From Stakelama flava (GTDB lineage: Bacteria > Pseudomonadota > Alphaproteobacteria > Sphingomonadales > Sphingomonadaceae), in contig NZ_JAHWZX010000002.1 in assembly GCF_019351405.1 (NCBI RefSeq), positions 124,001-188,000 on the forward strand: a stretch of 64,000 nucleotides of DNA. The letters are read 5' to 3'. Under the pieces are notes generated by a model. It did no database searches and had not been told where the DNA came from. It saw only the letters and a program-made list of their open reading frames with translations. Made by a program: the position numbers and the translations under genes. Numbering within the stretch: the first letter of the stretch is position 1; the number at the start of each line of letters is the position of its first letter. Shown in pieces: positions 24,793-33,753 of this stretch.

Positions 24793-25661
24793 TGTTTTAT
24801 CCCACGCCAGACATTGCGATACGCACCGAACGTCAGGCCGATGAAGATCAGGAGGAAGAGAACCACGCCGACGCCCGTCGCATGCCGTTTCGTCAGGTTC
24901 GGTTCGGCCGCCCACATCAGGAAGGCGGAGACATCCTTTGCCATCTGGTTGATCGTCGGCCGCGTGCCGTCCTGATACTGAACCTGACCTTCCTGGGTCA
25001 GCGGCGGCGGCATGGCGATGTTCAGGTTCGCGAAATAGGGATTGAAATGAAGCCCTGTCGGCACGCTGAAGTCGGGAAATTCCTTCATCAGCGCCTTGCC
25101 GTCATGGGTATAGGTTTTGGGATCGGTATAGCCGACCAGCAGCGAATGGATATAGGCGGGGCCGCCCTCGCGCGCCTTGGCCATCAGCGACAGGTCGGGC
25201 GGGATCGCGTTGTTGTTCGCCGCGCGCGCCGCGACGTCGTTGGCAAAGGGCAGCGGGAAACGATCGGCGGGAACGTTCGGCCGCGTGGCGGCTTCGCCGG
25301 TATCCTTGTTCACGCCGGGCTGTTCGATCTGCCAGTCGGCAGCGATCGCCTTTACCTGGGCTTCGGAATAGCCGATCTTCTGAAGATCGCGGAACGCCAC
25401 CTGCTTGAGCGAATGGCAGGCGGAGCACACCTCCTTGTACACCTGAAATCCGCGCTGAACCTGACGCAGGTCATAGGTGCCGAACGGACCGTCCGATTGC
25501 AGGTGCAGCGCCATGGGTTCGAGGTGGAAGACCTCCTCCGCCGTTTCTTCGGGCGGATTGCTTATCAGTTCGGAAGCTGTGCCCCACAATGCGAGCAGGA
25601 GGACGAACGCGAAGGCCGCGCCGATGATGTAGTTGAGATATCGCAGGATCAGCGAGACCAT
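24789..25661 (-). CDS. petC: Ubiquinol-cytochrome c reductase cytochrome c1 subunit
   Basis: The protein has 290 residues from ATG 25661. A first membrane segment covers residues about 8-27. Heme is bound covalently by CSACH at C79, C82 and H83, and the axial Met lies in the conserved YFANLNIAMPPPL. A C-terminal anchor (GVGVVLFLLIFIGLTFGAY) holds it to the inner membrane. Cytochrome c1 passes electrons from the Rieske protein to cytochrome c in the bc1 complex. It is third in the petA-petB-petC operon, 17 bases after petB. Confidence 0.96.
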   Translation of the reverse strand: MVSLILRYLNYIIGAAFAFVLLLALWGTASELISNPPEETAEEVFHLEPMALHLQSDGPFGTYDLRQVQRGFQVYKEVCSACHSLKQVAFRDLQKIGYSEAQVKAIAADWQIEQPGVNKDTGEAATRPNVPADRFPLPFANDVAARAANNNAIPPDLSLMAKAREGGPAYIHSLLVGYTDPKTYTHDGKALMKEFPDFSVPTGLHFNPYFANLNIAMPPPLTQEGQVQYQDGTRPTINQMAKDVSAFLMWAAEPNLTKRHATGVGVVLFLLIFIGLTFGAYRNVWRGIKH

Positions 25662-25678
25662 GATGTTTCTGCCCCTCC

Positions 25679-26983
25679 CTATTCGGCCGGTGCGACGTGG
25701 CCGTCGACCGCCGTTTCTTTCATGCGCGCGCCGCTTTTTCCCTGCAGCACCGCCTCGGTGATCGAATTGGGCAGCGGGCGCGTGCGCTCCAGCGACGAAA
25801 CGATCGGAATGATGATCAGGAAGTGCACGAAATAATAGGCTGCCGTCACCTGCCCCAACAGCAGATAGGCCGGCGTCGCTTCCGAACCGCCGACATAGCC
25901 GAGCAGCAGCACGTCGACGATCAACACCCAGGAAAATATGCGGTACACCGGGCGATAATTGGCCGAACGAACCGGCGAGCGATCGAGCCAGGGCAGGAAG
26001 AACAACAACAGGATCGAACCGAACATCGCCAGCACACCCCACAGCTTCGCCGGCAGGATGAAGTCCGCCGTGAACGACCGCAGAATCGCGTAGAACGGCC
26101 AGAAATACCATTCGGGCACGATATGCGCGGGCGTGGAGAGCGGGTTGGCTTCGATATAATTGTCGGGATGGCCCAGATAGTTGGGCGCGAAGAAGACCAG
26201 CAGCGCGAAGACCAGCAGGAACACGCCGACGCCGACGCCGTCCTTCGCCGTGTAATAGGGATGGAAGGGAACCGTATCCTGTTCGCCCTTCACCTCAACG
26301 CCAGTGGGGTTGTTCGATCCGGGGATATGCAGCGCCCAGATATGCAGGATGATGACGCCCGCAATCACGAAGGGCAGCAGATAGTGCAGCGAGAAGAAGC
26401 GGTTGAGCGCCGCCTGATCGGGGGCATAGCCACCCAGCAGCCAGATGCGGATATTTTCGCCGACGACCGGAATGGCGGAGAAGAATCCGGTGATGACCTG
26501 AGCGCCCCAGAAACTCATCTGACCCCAGGGAAGCACATAGCCCATGAACGCGGTCGCCATCATGAGCAGGAAGATCACCACGCCCAAAAGCCAGACCATT
26601 TCGCGCGGCGGCTTGTACGAACCGTAATACAGCCCGCGAAAGATGTGGATATAGACAACGATGAAGAACATCGACGCGCCCGTCGCATGGCAATAGCGCA
26701 GCAGCCAGCCGGCATTGATGTCGCGCATGATATGTTCGACCGAACCGAAAGCGGTCGCCGCATTGGGCGCGTAATGCATCGCCAGCACGATGCCGGTGAC
26801 GATCTGAATGGCGAGCGCCGCGCCCGCAAGCACGCCGAAATTCCAGAAATAATTAAGATTGCGCGGCACCGGATAGCCCGCCCCGATGGCGTTATACACC
26901 AGTCGCGGCAGCGGCAGGCGCTGGTCCACCCACTGCATAGCGGGATGTTTGGGTTTATATTCTTCTGCCCACGGAAAGCTCAT
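25679..26983 (-). CDS. petB: Ubiquinol-cytochrome c reductase cytochrome b subunit
   Basis: The protein has 434 residues with about eight or nine helices. Heme-binding histidines sit in [23 protein letters not shown] and the paired helix-IV positions near HLLPFV...[13 protein letters not shown]. The Qo-site PEWY occurs as [15 protein letters not shown], and [14 protein letters not shown] is present. It binds two b hemes and oxidises ubiquinol in the inner membrane. It lies between petA (11 bases upstream) and petC. Confidence 0.97.
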   Translation of the reverse strand: MSFPWAEEYKPKHPAMQWVDQRLPLPRLVYNAIGAGYPVPRNLNYFWNFGVLAGAALAIQIVTGIVLAMHYAPNAATAFGSVEHIMRDINAGWLLRYCHATGASMFFIVVYIHIFRGLYYGSYKPPREMVWLLGVVIFLLMMATAFMGYVLPWGQMSFWGAQVITGFFSAIPVVGENIRIWLLGGYAPDQAALNRFFSLHYLLPFVIAGVIILHIWALHIPGSNNPTGVEVKGEQDTVPFHPYYTAKDGVGVGVFLLVFALLVFFAPNYLGHPDNYIEANPLSTPAHIVPEWYFWPFYAILRSFTADFILPAKLWGVLAMFGSILLLFFLPWLDRSPVRSANYRPVYRIFSWVLIVDVLLLGYVGGSEATPAYLLLGQVTAAYYFVHFLIIIPIVSSLERTRPLPNSITEAVLQGKSGARMKETAVDGHVAPAE

Positions 26984-26994
26984 CCTCTACCCCC

Positions 26995-27579
26995 TCAACC
27001 GACCTTTACGTGCGTATCCGATGTGAATTCATATTCGGGAACGAACAGGTTTCTGGGCGCCGGCCCCTGACGGATTCGCGCTGCGGTATCATAGGCCGAT
27101 CCATGGCACGGGCAGAAATAGCCGCCGAACGGCCCCCTGTTCTCCCCCTCGCCCGCGCCCAGCGGGACGCAGCCCAGATGGGTGCATACGCCAAGCGTGA
27201 TCAGCCAGTTCTTGTGCCCCGTTTTCGTGCGCTGTTCCAGCGTTTCGGGATCACGAAGTTTGGAAAGCGGCACCGCCTCCGCCTCGGCAATTTCCTGCGG
27301 CGTCAGGTTGCGCACGAACAGCGGCTGTTTGCGAAAGCTGGTTTTTATCGCCTGCCCGGCCTCGATCGAGGAAAGGTCAACTTCCGTCGTGGAAAGCGCG
27401 AGCACGTCCGCGGAAGGATTCATCTGGTTGATCAGCGGCAGCGCGACGACGCCAGCGCCGATCCCGGCGAAAGAAACCGCGGCGATCGAAAGAAAATCGC
27501 GGCGGCGTACATCCGATGCATCGCCATCCTTTGCAAGAAGCGGGTCGGGATTTTCTACCGTTTCATCGACCGATGCCAT
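26995..27579 (-). CDS. petA: Ubiquinol-cytochrome c reductase Rieske iron-sulfur subunit
   Basis: The protein has 194 residues. RRRDFL (residues about 25-30) before a hydrophobic segment is a twin-arginine signal that stays as the membrane anchor. The 2Fe-2S ligands are C132 and H134 in CTHLGC and C156 and H159 in CPCHG, with C137 and C158 forming the disulfide. It transfers electrons from ubiquinol to cytochrome c1. It is first in the petABC operon and is divergent from trmL, so the operon promoter must lie in the 178-bp gap. Confidence 0.97.
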   Translation of the reverse strand: MASVDETVENPDPLLAKDGDASDVRRRDFLSIAAVSFAGIGAGVVALPLINQMNPSADVLALSTTEVDLSSIEAGQAIKTSFRKQPLFVRNLTPQEIAEAEAVPLSKLRDPETLEQRTKTGHKNWLITLGVCTHLGCVPLGAGEGENRGPFGGYFCPCHGSAYDTAARIRQGPAPRNLFVPEYEFTSDTHVKVG

Positions 27580-27757
27580 TCAAAGTCCCTTGCGGTTCGT
27601 TCTTTGCGCGAGCACTGGCCCGCGACCAGAATAGCTGGAATTAACACGGACATGCCCCCCAGCCGGCCATCATCGTGATAAACGGGCGGCGGACAATTTG
27701 CCAATAGCGATTTGCGTAACTTGCATCCCATGTTGTTGTGATAGTAATGCCGCCGCG

Positions 27758-28210
27758 ATGCGGATTGCCCTGTTCGAGCCCGATATTGCGGGTAATGTCG
27801 GAACGATAATCCGGCTTTCGGCCTGTTTTGAAATTGCTCTCGATCTTATCGAACCGATGGGTTTCGCCTATTCGGATCGCGCGCTTGCCCGCGCCGGAAT
27901 GGACTATGTCGATGCCGCGCGGGTTTCGCGCCACGCCGACTGGGCGGCCTTTCGCGCCGCCACCGCCGGGCAGCGGCTGGTGCTGTTCACCACCGGCGCA
28001 ACGACGCCGCTTGCCCGTGCGCGCTTCGAACCCGACGATATCCTGCTGTTCGGTTCGGAAAGCGTTGGCGTGCCCGACCATGTCCGCGATACCGCCGATC
28101 TGCGCGTGCGCATTCCGATCGCTTCGTCCATGCGCAGCTTGAATGTCGCGATCGCAACGGGCATCGGCCTTGCCGAAGCGTTGCGACAAACAGGAGGATG
28201 GCCGGCGTGA
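27758..28210 (+). CDS. trmL: tRNA (cytidine(34)-2'-O)-methyltransferase TrmL
   Basis: The protein has 150 residues from ATG 27758. The frame extends upstream to 27698 with a Cys-rich non-family leader that I rejected. SPOUT features are clear: IALFEPDIAGNVGTIIRL at the N-terminus and, in the trefoil knot, LLFGSESVGVPDHV and RIPIASSMRSLNVAIA. It methylates the wobble base of leucine tRNAs. The stop overlaps the probable GTG start of hemF as GTGA, a tight operon. Confidence 0.93.
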   Translation: MRIALFEPDIAGNVGTIIRLSACFEIALDLIEPMGFAYSDRALARAGMDYVDAARVSRHADWAAFRAATAGQRLVLFTTGATTPLARARFEPDDILLFGSESVGVPDHVRDTADLRVRIPIASSMRSLNVAIATGIGLAEALRQTGGWPA

Positions 28211-29049
28211 AGATGCTGGATGACGAGCAGCAGGCGGCACGCGACTGGTTTGAGACGCTGCGCGATTCGATCTGTGCGGAATTCGTGAAAATCGAGCGCG
28301 AGGCGGAATCGGACGCCGGTTTCACCTATACCGGCTGGCAGCGTGAGGACCCGTCCGGCGAACCGGGCGGCGGCGGCGTTCGCGGCGTGATGAAGGGCAA
28401 GATATTCGAAAAGGTGGGGGTGAACGTCTCCACGGTGGGCGGCACGTTCGAAGGCGAATTCGCCAAGTCGATCCATGGCGCGCAGGACGATCCCGGTTTC
28501 TTTGCCACCGGCATCAGCCTGGTCGCGCATATGGCCAATCCGCATGTCCCGGCCGTGCATATGAACACCCGGTTCCTGGTGACGACGAAGCGCTGGTTCG
28601 GCGGCGGGGCCGACCTTAATCCGCCAATCCCCTATCGCGAGGATACGGATGAGTTTCACGCGCAGCTTAAGGCGGCGTGCGACGCGCACGACCCCGATCA
28701 CTATCCGCGGTTCAAGGCATGGGCCGACGATTATTTCTATATCCCGCATCGCAAGGTGCATCGCGGCGTCGGCGGAATTTTCTACGATCACCTCGAAGGC
28801 GATTTTGCCGATAATTTCGCGTTTACGCAGGATATCGGCCGCGCTTTTCTGGACATTTTCCCGGCGCTTGTGCGGCGACGAATGACCATGCCGTTCGACG
28901 ATGCAGACAAGGCGCGCCAGCTCGAATGGCGCGGGCGCTATGCCGAATTCAACCTTGTCTATGATCGCGGCACCGCGTTCGGGTTGAAGACCGGCGGCAA
29001 TGTCGACGCCATCCTGATGAGCCTGCCGCCGCTGGCGAGCTGGGACTGA
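28207..29049 (+). CDS. hemF: Oxygen-dependent coproporphyrinogen-III oxidase
   Basis: The protein has 280 residues from a GTG at 28207, which overlaps the trmL stop (GTGA) and lies 9 bases after AGGAGG. ATG at 28198 is directly against that site and ATG at 28213 is another choice. VNVSTVGGTFEGEF, SLVAHMANPHVPAVHMNTRF, WFGGGADLNPP and the C-terminal YAEFNLVYDRGTAFGLKTGG are family signatures. HemF uses O2 to make protoporphyrinogen IX, supplying heme to the nearby bc1 genes among others. Confidence 0.95.
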   Translation: MKMLDDEQQAARDWFETLRDSICAEFVKIEREAESDAGFTYTGWQREDPSGEPGGGGVRGVMKGKIFEKVGVNVSTVGGTFEGEFAKSIHGAQDDPGFFATGISLVAHMANPHVPAVHMNTRFLVTTKRWFGGGADLNPPIPYREDTDEFHAQLKAACDAHDPDHYPRFKAWADDYFYIPHRKVHRGVGGIFYDHLEGDFADNFAFTQDIGRAFLDIFPALVRRRMTMPFDDADKARQLEWRGRYAEFNLVYDRGTAFGLKTGGNVDAILMSLPPLASWD

Positions 29050-29055
29050 GGCGCT

Positions 29056-29655
29056 ATGGCGCTTCACCCCGTGCTGCCGGGCGAGGTTGCGACCATCGTC
29101 ACCACGCTGGAAATGCGCGAGCGGCCCATGCCCCGCCCGATTCCCGATTCACCGCTGCGGCTGGTGCGCTGGCCCGCGCCGCGCCTCGATGCCTATCGCA
29201 CGCTGTTTCGCCGCATGGGCGCGCCCTGGCTGTGGTTTTCGCGGCTGGTGATGGGCGATGAAGACCTGGCGGCGGTTCTGGAAGATGCGGACGTCGAGAT
29301 ATTCGCGGTCGCGGATCGGCAGGGAATCGAGGTCGGGATGCTCGAACTCGATTTCCGGCAGGCGGGCAATTGCGAACTTTCCTTCGTCGCGCTGATCCCC
29401 GAACTGACCGGTCAGGGGCACGGCCGCTGGCTGATGGCGAATGCCTTGTCGCTCGGCTGGCGAAGCGGGGTGGAGCGGCTGTGGGTGCATACCTGCACGC
29501 TCGATCATCCACGCGCGCTTGGTTTTTACCGGGCAAGCGGCTTCGTGCCGTTCAAACGGACGATTGAAACTTTCGCCGATCCGCGTCTGTCGGGGCATCT
29601 GCCGCGCGATGCGGCGCCTCATATCCCCCTGATCGGGGCGCCCAGCCGGCGATAG
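29056..29655 (+). CDS. GNAT-family N-acetyltransferase
   Basis: The protein has 199 residues. The acetyl-CoA loop LTGQGHGRWLMANAL (RxxGxG/A-type) is near residue 115, and HPRALGFYRASGFVPFKR near residue 155 is the closing GNAT motif. The N-terminal third carries extra Arg/Pro-rich sequence. The substrate is unknown. It starts 6 bases after hemF, probably in the trmL-hemF transcript, and its 3' end overlaps the convergent membrane gene by 37 bases. Confidence 0.85.
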   Translation: MALHPVLPGEVATIVTTLEMRERPMPRPIPDSPLRLVRWPAPRLDAYRTLFRRMGAPWLWFSRLVMGDEDLAAVLEDADVEIFAVADRQGIEVGMLELDFRQAGNCELSFVALIPELTGQGHGRWLMANALSLGWRSGVERLWVHTCTLDHPRALGFYRASGFVPFKRTIETFADPRLSGHLPRDAAPHIPLIGAPSRR

Positions 29656-30350
29656 CTTGCCACGCGCAATAGAATTTCCGCGATCGTCCCGAACATGCTG
29701 ACCGCCGCCGCAGCAGCATACAGCACTGCGGTGACGAGCGATCCGTCCCCGGCCAGCGCGCGCAGATCGCCGATGACCAACACCAGCGCGTTCGCGCCGA
29801 ACAGGATGCCGATCCCGGCAAAGGCGAGCGTCCAGCCATTGCCGCGGGTCAGCGCGAAACTACGCGTGATCGCTTCCACCGGATTGTTGACATTTTCGGC
29901 GATCAGCACCGGCCCGGTGACGAAACTGCGTCCGTAAAAATAGACGCCCGGCACGATCAACAAAATCAGTCCGATGAAGAAACCGAACTGCACCGCCAGC
30001 ATCGCGAGAAACAGGAAAAAGGCGCGCGGCAGGGCAATCCGCAGCGTCTGCCCCACCGTCGCGTCGGGACGCAGCAGCAGGCGGTAGAGCGCTGCGGTGC
30101 CGATCGCGCCGATGGCGAGCGTAATGAGATAGACCGGAATGGCGGAAACCAGCACATCGATCATCGCCGCCTGCGCCGCCGCTGGATCGGCCGCCGCATC
30201 GACCTGCACCTGCGCGGGTTCGGGAGAGAGCAGCGCGCCGGCAAAGGGCGGCAGGAACAGGAAGGGCGGCGCAATCCGCAGGATCAGGTCGCGGCGCGCG
30301 CGCCACAGCGCACCGGCATCGGCAAAAATCGCGGCAATATCCATTTTCAT
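29619..30350 (-). CDS. Integral membrane protein of unknown function (pair member 2)
   Basis: The protein has 243 residues with about six hydrophobic segments, for example FLFLPPFAGALL, ALYRLLL and FFIGLILLIVPGVYFYGRSFV. The LIVPGVYFYGRSFVTGPVLIAE segment and ITRSFALTRGNGW, followed by GIG, resemble the membrane domain seen beside glycerophosphodiester phosphodiesterases. No catalytic residues are evident. It overlaps the upstream membrane gene as ATGA and has related architecture, so both probably form a hetero-oligomeric membrane assembly. It also overlaps the GNAT 3' end on the other strand. Confidence 0.75.
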   Translation of the reverse strand: MKMDIAAIFADAGALWRARRDLILRIAPPFLFLPPFAGALLSPEPAQVQVDAAADPAAAQAAMIDVLVSAIPVYLITLAIGAIGTAALYRLLLRPDATVGQTLRIALPRAFFLFLAMLAVQFGFFIGLILLIVPGVYFYGRSFVTGPVLIAENVNNPVEAITRSFALTRGNGWTLAFAGIGILFGANALVLVIGDLRALAGDGSLVTAVLYAAAAAVSMFGTIAEILLRVASYRRLGAPIRGI

Positions 30351-31183
30351 GCAGGGACGGCCGCGTTCAGTTCGGCGGGATCGGCCAGCGCCACGTACAG
30401 CTTCGCCAGAAACGCCGCCTGCAATACGGTGAAGATCATGATGACAAGCCCCACTCCGATCGCGGTCAGCACGGTGGCGACGTTGATCACGCCGTCACCG
30501 CCAAAGATGAGCAACAGCACCGAGCCGAGAACCGTTTTCGCCGCAAGCTGCGCCACGATGACGATGACGGCATAGAGCAGGATCAGCCCGACCATGGCGG
30601 CGGTGCGCCCGCGCGTAAGCCGCCAGGAACGCCGGATCGCGCCGATTCCGCGCCGTTCGGCAACGATCACCGGCGTAATCAGTACCAGCCGCGCGAACGC
30701 GATCACCAATATGACGATCAGCACGATCGCGTACAGCACGATCGCCGCCATCGCGGCAGGCGATGGTTTGGCATTGCCCGACGCAAGGGTCCACGCCCCC
30801 GCTCCGTCGGGCGCAAGAACAAGGTAGATTGGTAGCAGGAGCACGAGCAGCGCGAGAAGGAGAAGCAAGCCTGTACCGATGATTGCCGGCATGCGGCGTG
30901 CGCCGGTTCGCGCGGCCGACCGGCCGATTGTCGGATCGATCGCCAGCGCCATGATCGCGGCCTGCCCCCATATGCTGAGCAGCGTGAAGATGAGGGTCAG
31001 TATCGCCAGCACCACCTGAAGCGCCTGCCCCGAATCCGCATGCAGCGGCTGCACCGCCTGGCTGATCGTCGTGGGCACGAAAATCGCCGCAATCGCGATA
31101 GGCAGCACCACCGTGACATTGTCGCTCAAAAATTCGGCGGTCCGTTGCCAGACGCTTTCCATCTTGACCATCGCTTGGCGCAT
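30347..31183 (-). CDS. Integral membrane protein of unknown function (pair member 1)
   Basis: The protein has 278 residues from ATG 31183. A TTG at 31189 and an ATG at 31171 are alternatives. It has about six membrane helices, including long runs of Leu/Val/Ile such as LLLLLALLVLLLPIYLVLA. The segment ITPVIVAERRGIGAIRRSWRLTRGRTA matches the RSxxLTRG motif of its neighbour (RSFALTRGNG), showing that the two genes are paralogues of one family. It starts the operon, and ATGA overlap links it to the second gene. It is divergent from lipB. No function can be assigned. Confidence 0.75.
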   Translation of the reverse strand: MRQAMVKMESVWQRTAEFLSDNVTVVLPIAIAAIFVPTTISQAVQPLHADSGQALQVVLAILTLIFTLLSIWGQAAIMALAIDPTIGRSAARTGARRMPAIIGTGLLLLLALLVLLLPIYLVLAPDGAGAWTLASGNAKPSPAAMAAIVLYAIVLIVILVIAFARLVLITPVIVAERRGIGAIRRSWRLTRGRTAAMVGLILLYAVIVIVAQLAAKTVLGSVLLLIFGGDGVINVATVLTAIGVGLVIMIFTVLQAAFLAKLYVALADPAELNAAVPA

Positions 31184-31238
31184 CCTCAACTTGCTGCGAC
31201 ACCTTTTCCCGCTCTAGCCAAGCCCCCAGCGATTGCCA

Positions 31239-31940
31239 ATGCCGGCCCCTGCCCCCCCGATAGACGACACCGCCCCAATCGACCAACACGTCCAATGGGA
31301 CGTCACCCCCGGTTTCACCGACTATGAAACGGCGGTGGAGGAGATGGAGGCGCGCGCCGCCGCGATCCGTGCGGGGGAAGCGAAGGAGCGCATATGGCTG
31401 GTCGAACATGCACCGCTTTACACCGCTGGCACCAGCGCCGATCCGACCGAACTGCTCGATCCGCGCTTTCCGGTGCACAATACCGGCCGCGGCGGGCGTT
31501 TCACCTATCACGGGCCGGGACAGCGGGTGGGCTATCTGATGCTCGACCTTGCCGCGCGCGGACGCGATGTGCGCCATTTCGTCCATAGCCTGGAAAACTG
31601 GATCATCGCCGCGCTGGCGCAATTCGACATCGCGGCGCGCGCCGAACCGGGGCGGGTCGGCATCTGGACCGGCACGGGCGCGAACGAAGCAAAGATCGGG
31701 GCGATCGGCATTCGCGTTCGCCGCTGGGTCACGCTGCACGGCTTTGCAGTGAACGTGGCCCCCGACCTGTCGCATTTTGGCGGGATCGTGCCGTGCGGAC
31801 TGGGCGAATATCCGGTCACCAGCATGGCCGCACTGGGCAAAACAGCATCGATCGAGGATTTCGATACCGCACTGCACGCATGTTTTCCCGCGTTTTTACA
31901 GTCACTTGACCAAGAGACGAAAACGGCTCTTGAGGGCTGA
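31239..31940 (+). CDS. lipB: Lipoyl(octanoyl) transferase
   Basis: The protein has 233 residues from ATG 31239; a TTG 6 bases upstream is rejected. [33 protein letters not shown] and [22 protein letters not shown] carry the LipB pattern. The catalytic Lys is in [10 protein letters not shown] and the Cys in GGIVPCGL. It transfers octanoyl groups from ACP to lipoyl domains of 2-oxoacid dehydrogenases. It is divergent from the membrane-protein operon with about 55 bp between. Confidence 0.94.
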   Translation: MPAPAPPIDDTAPIDQHVQWDVTPGFTDYETAVEEMEARAAAIRAGEAKERIWLVEHAPLYTAGTSADPTELLDPRFPVHNTGRGGRFTYHGPGQRVGYLMLDLAARGRDVRHFVHSLENWIIAALAQFDIAARAEPGRVGIWTGTGANEAKIGAIGIRVRRWVTLHGFAVNVAPDLSHFGGIVPCGLGEYPVTSMAALGKTASIEDFDTALHACFPAFLQSLDQETKTALEG

Positions 31941-31950
31941 TGGGTTAGCG

Positions 31951-31996
31951 TTTAATGTCTAGCGCGGTTTGGGTATTATAACGGCTGCATCAGCCG
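31951..31996 (+). promoter_or_regulatory. Candidate sigma-70 promoter and leader hairpin for the Met-rich lipoprotein
   Basis: TTTAAT (31951-31956) and TATTAT (31974-31979) are separated by 17 bases. The hexamers are partial matches to the housekeeping consensus. Immediately after, CGGCTG-CAT-CAGCCG (31982-31996) forms a perfect 6-bp stem that would lie at the start of the transcript. Confidence 0.35.
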
Positions 31997-32024
31997 CGGA
32001 CCACTATTTTCTAGGGAGCTTTAA

Positions 32025-32273
32025 ATGCGTGCAATCATCTCCAAGGTCGTGACGGGTTCGATGGTCGCCGGAGCGGCGCTGATGGTTTCGGCCTGTGGCG
32101 GTTCCGACGAAACAACCGTCGACAACACCGTAATCACCGACATGAACTCGACCGACCCCATGATGGACGGCACCATGAGCGACAACATGTCGATGGTCGA
32201 CGGCACGATGGGCAACGACGCGATGCTCATGAACGACACCATGGGCAACGACATGATGGGCAACGACATGTAA
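32025..32273 (+). CDS. Methionine-rich lipoprotein (hypothetical)
   Basis: The protein has 82 residues. The signal ends in the lipobox VSAC with Cys at 24. Residues 40-82 hold 13 Met, with many Asn, Asp and Gly and three GND units (63-65, 74-76, 79-81), as TMGND/MMGND repeats. Met-rich exported tracts occur in proteins that bind Cu(I)/Ag(I), but no known family is matched, and a low-complexity linker is possible. AGGGAGC precedes the ATG. A strong terminator follows, so it is a single-gene unit. Confidence 0.7.
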   Translation: MRAIISKVVTGSMVAGAALMVSACGGSDETTVDNTVITDMNSTDPMMDGTMSDNMSMVDGTMGNDAMLMNDTMGNDMMGNDM

Positions 32274-32302
32274 TCCTGCCCCGCTTTCGGGCAAAAATCG
32301 AC

Positions 32303-32331
32303 GGGCCGTCCGGGAAACCGGGCGGCCCTTT
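32303..32331 (+). terminator. Rho-independent terminator after the Met-rich lipoprotein
   Basis: GGGCCGTCCGG (32303-32313) pairs with CCGGGCGGCCC (32318-32328) across a GAAA loop with one wobble, then TTT. It begins 30 bases after the stop. Confidence 0.75.
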
Positions 32332-32442
32332 CGATTCCGGAATGATTCCAATGCGAAAACATCGTTAAAAAGCGCTTGGGAGCGGCCGCGAAATTTCCTA
32401 TTCGAACCGATAACGATCTCCCGCATGGGGCAGAGGATGAAT

Positions 32443-33126
32443 ATGCGCGTACTTCGTATCTTAGCGGTGGCCGTTGCCGCCATCACCGCCCTGGGGGCAA
32501 CGCCCGCATCGGCGCAATTCTTCCTCAAGCCCGTCGATCTTTCCGGACCGCGGGTGACCGGGGCGGAACCGGGTATGGTGGGGCAGATCCTGCCACAGGC
32601 GACACAGGCGGAACTCGACGCCGCGCTGGTCTGGAACCTGCGGGCCGCGCTGAACGTCGCGGCGCTGCAATGCAATTTCGAACCGACGCTGCTGACGCTC
32701 GATTATTACAATTCGATGCTGAAGGATCATGACGAGGAACTGGACCGGGCGTACAAAACGCTTGGCGACTATTTTATTCGCACCAGCGAGAACAAGAAGA
32801 AGGGGATTACCGCGTTCGACCAGTATGGAACGCGCATCTATTCGGGTTTCTCCACCGTGGGCGGCCAGTTGAGCTTTTGCCAGACGGCGGCCGATATCGG
32901 GCGGCAGGTGCTGTTTTCGCCGCGCGGATCGCTCGACAAAATCGCGCATGACCGCATGTACGAACTTCGCCGCAGCCTGCTAGCCTGGGGAGATCAGGCC
33001 TATCGCGGCTATTTCGCGCTCGCCCTTCCGCGCCTTCCGAATTTCAACGAGGATTGCTGGGATGACGGCGAATATCGCAGTCGGCGATGCGGCGATTTCT
33101 TCGCCAGTACCGGCAAATCAGGGTAA
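32443..33126 (+). CDS. Exported hypothetical protein
   Basis: The protein has 227 residues from ATG 32443, chosen because AGAGG lies 6 bases upstream and a clean signal peptide follows (RVLRILAVAVAAITALGATPASA). In-frame ATGs at 32425 and 32437 add only a short leader. The mature part holds four or more Cys, mostly in LQCNFEPTLL, LSFCQTA, NEDCWDD and RRCGDFF. The conserved-looking TLDYYNSMLKDHDEEL and the C-terminal Cys cluster suggest a periplasmic disulfide-bonded protein. I cannot assign a function. It converges on queE with a 9-base overlap. Confidence 0.75.
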   Translation: MRVLRILAVAVAAITALGATPASAQFFLKPVDLSGPRVTGAEPGMVGQILPQATQAELDAALVWNLRAALNVAALQCNFEPTLLTLDYYNSMLKDHDEELDRAYKTLGDYFIRTSENKKKGITAFDQYGTRIYSGFSTVGGQLSFCQTAADIGRQVLFSPRGSLDKIAHDRMYELRRSLLAWGDQAYRGYFALALPRLPNFNEDCWDDGEYRSRRCGDFFASTGKSG

Positions 33127-33753
33127 TCCCAGCATCTTGTGAGTCTGGAGCGTCAGCCGCCAGCGCGGGCGCTCCATGGCAAAGGCGATCGCGCTTGTAA
33201 GATTTTCCTCACGCGCATCGCTGTCCATCGGCTGTACCAGGAAATTGGCGAAATCCCATGCTTCGAGCGCGGCGATGTCCATCCCATCCTGCGGCCATAC
33301 CAGCTTCAATTCATCGCCGCGACGCTGAACGACTTCGCTGCCCGCCTTGGGGCTGATGCATATCCAGTCGATGCCGGGATGCGCGGCAATCGTTCCGTTG
33401 GATTCGATTGCGATCGTAAAGCCCTGAGCATGCAGCGCGTCTACCGCCCCATCATCGACCTGTAGCATTGGCTCACCGCCGGTAAGCACCGCAAAGCGTT
33501 CCTCGCGCGGCGCATCGCCCCAAATCCTTGCCGCTGTTTCAGCCAGCGCCGCACCATCGGGGAAGCGACCGCCGCCGGGTCCATCCATACCGACGAAATC
33601 GGTATCGCAGAAACGGCAGATCGCGCTTGTCCTATCCTGCTCGCGCCCCGACCACAGATTGCAGCCGGCAAAGCGGATGAACACCGCGCGCCGGCCGGCA
33701 TGAATGCCCTCCCCCTGCAGGGTGAGGAACATTTCCTTTACCGCATAGCTCAC
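33118..33753 (-). CDS. queE: 7-carboxy-7-deazaguanine synthase
   Basis: The protein has 211 residues from GTG 33753, which overlaps the queC stop as GTGA. It is a radical SAM enzyme with an atypical cluster motif: C31, C46 and C49, spaced CX14CX2C instead of CX3CX2C. This variant is known for one QueE branch (Burkholderia type). [16 protein letters not shown] and [12 protein letters not shown] fit QueE. It converts CPH4 to CDG for queuosine. The upstream extension to 33840 overlaps queC and is rejected. Confidence 0.94.
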   Translation of the reverse strand: MSYAVKEMFLTLQGEGIHAGRRAVFIRFAGCNLWSGREQDRTSAICRFCDTDFVGMDGPGGGRFPDGAALAETAARIWGDAPREERFAVLTGGEPMLQVDDGAVDALHAQGFTIAIESNGTIAAHPGIDWICISPKAGSEVVQRRGDELKLVWPQDGMDIAALEAWDFANFLVQPMDSDAREENLTSAIAFAMERPRWRLTLQTHKMLGLP

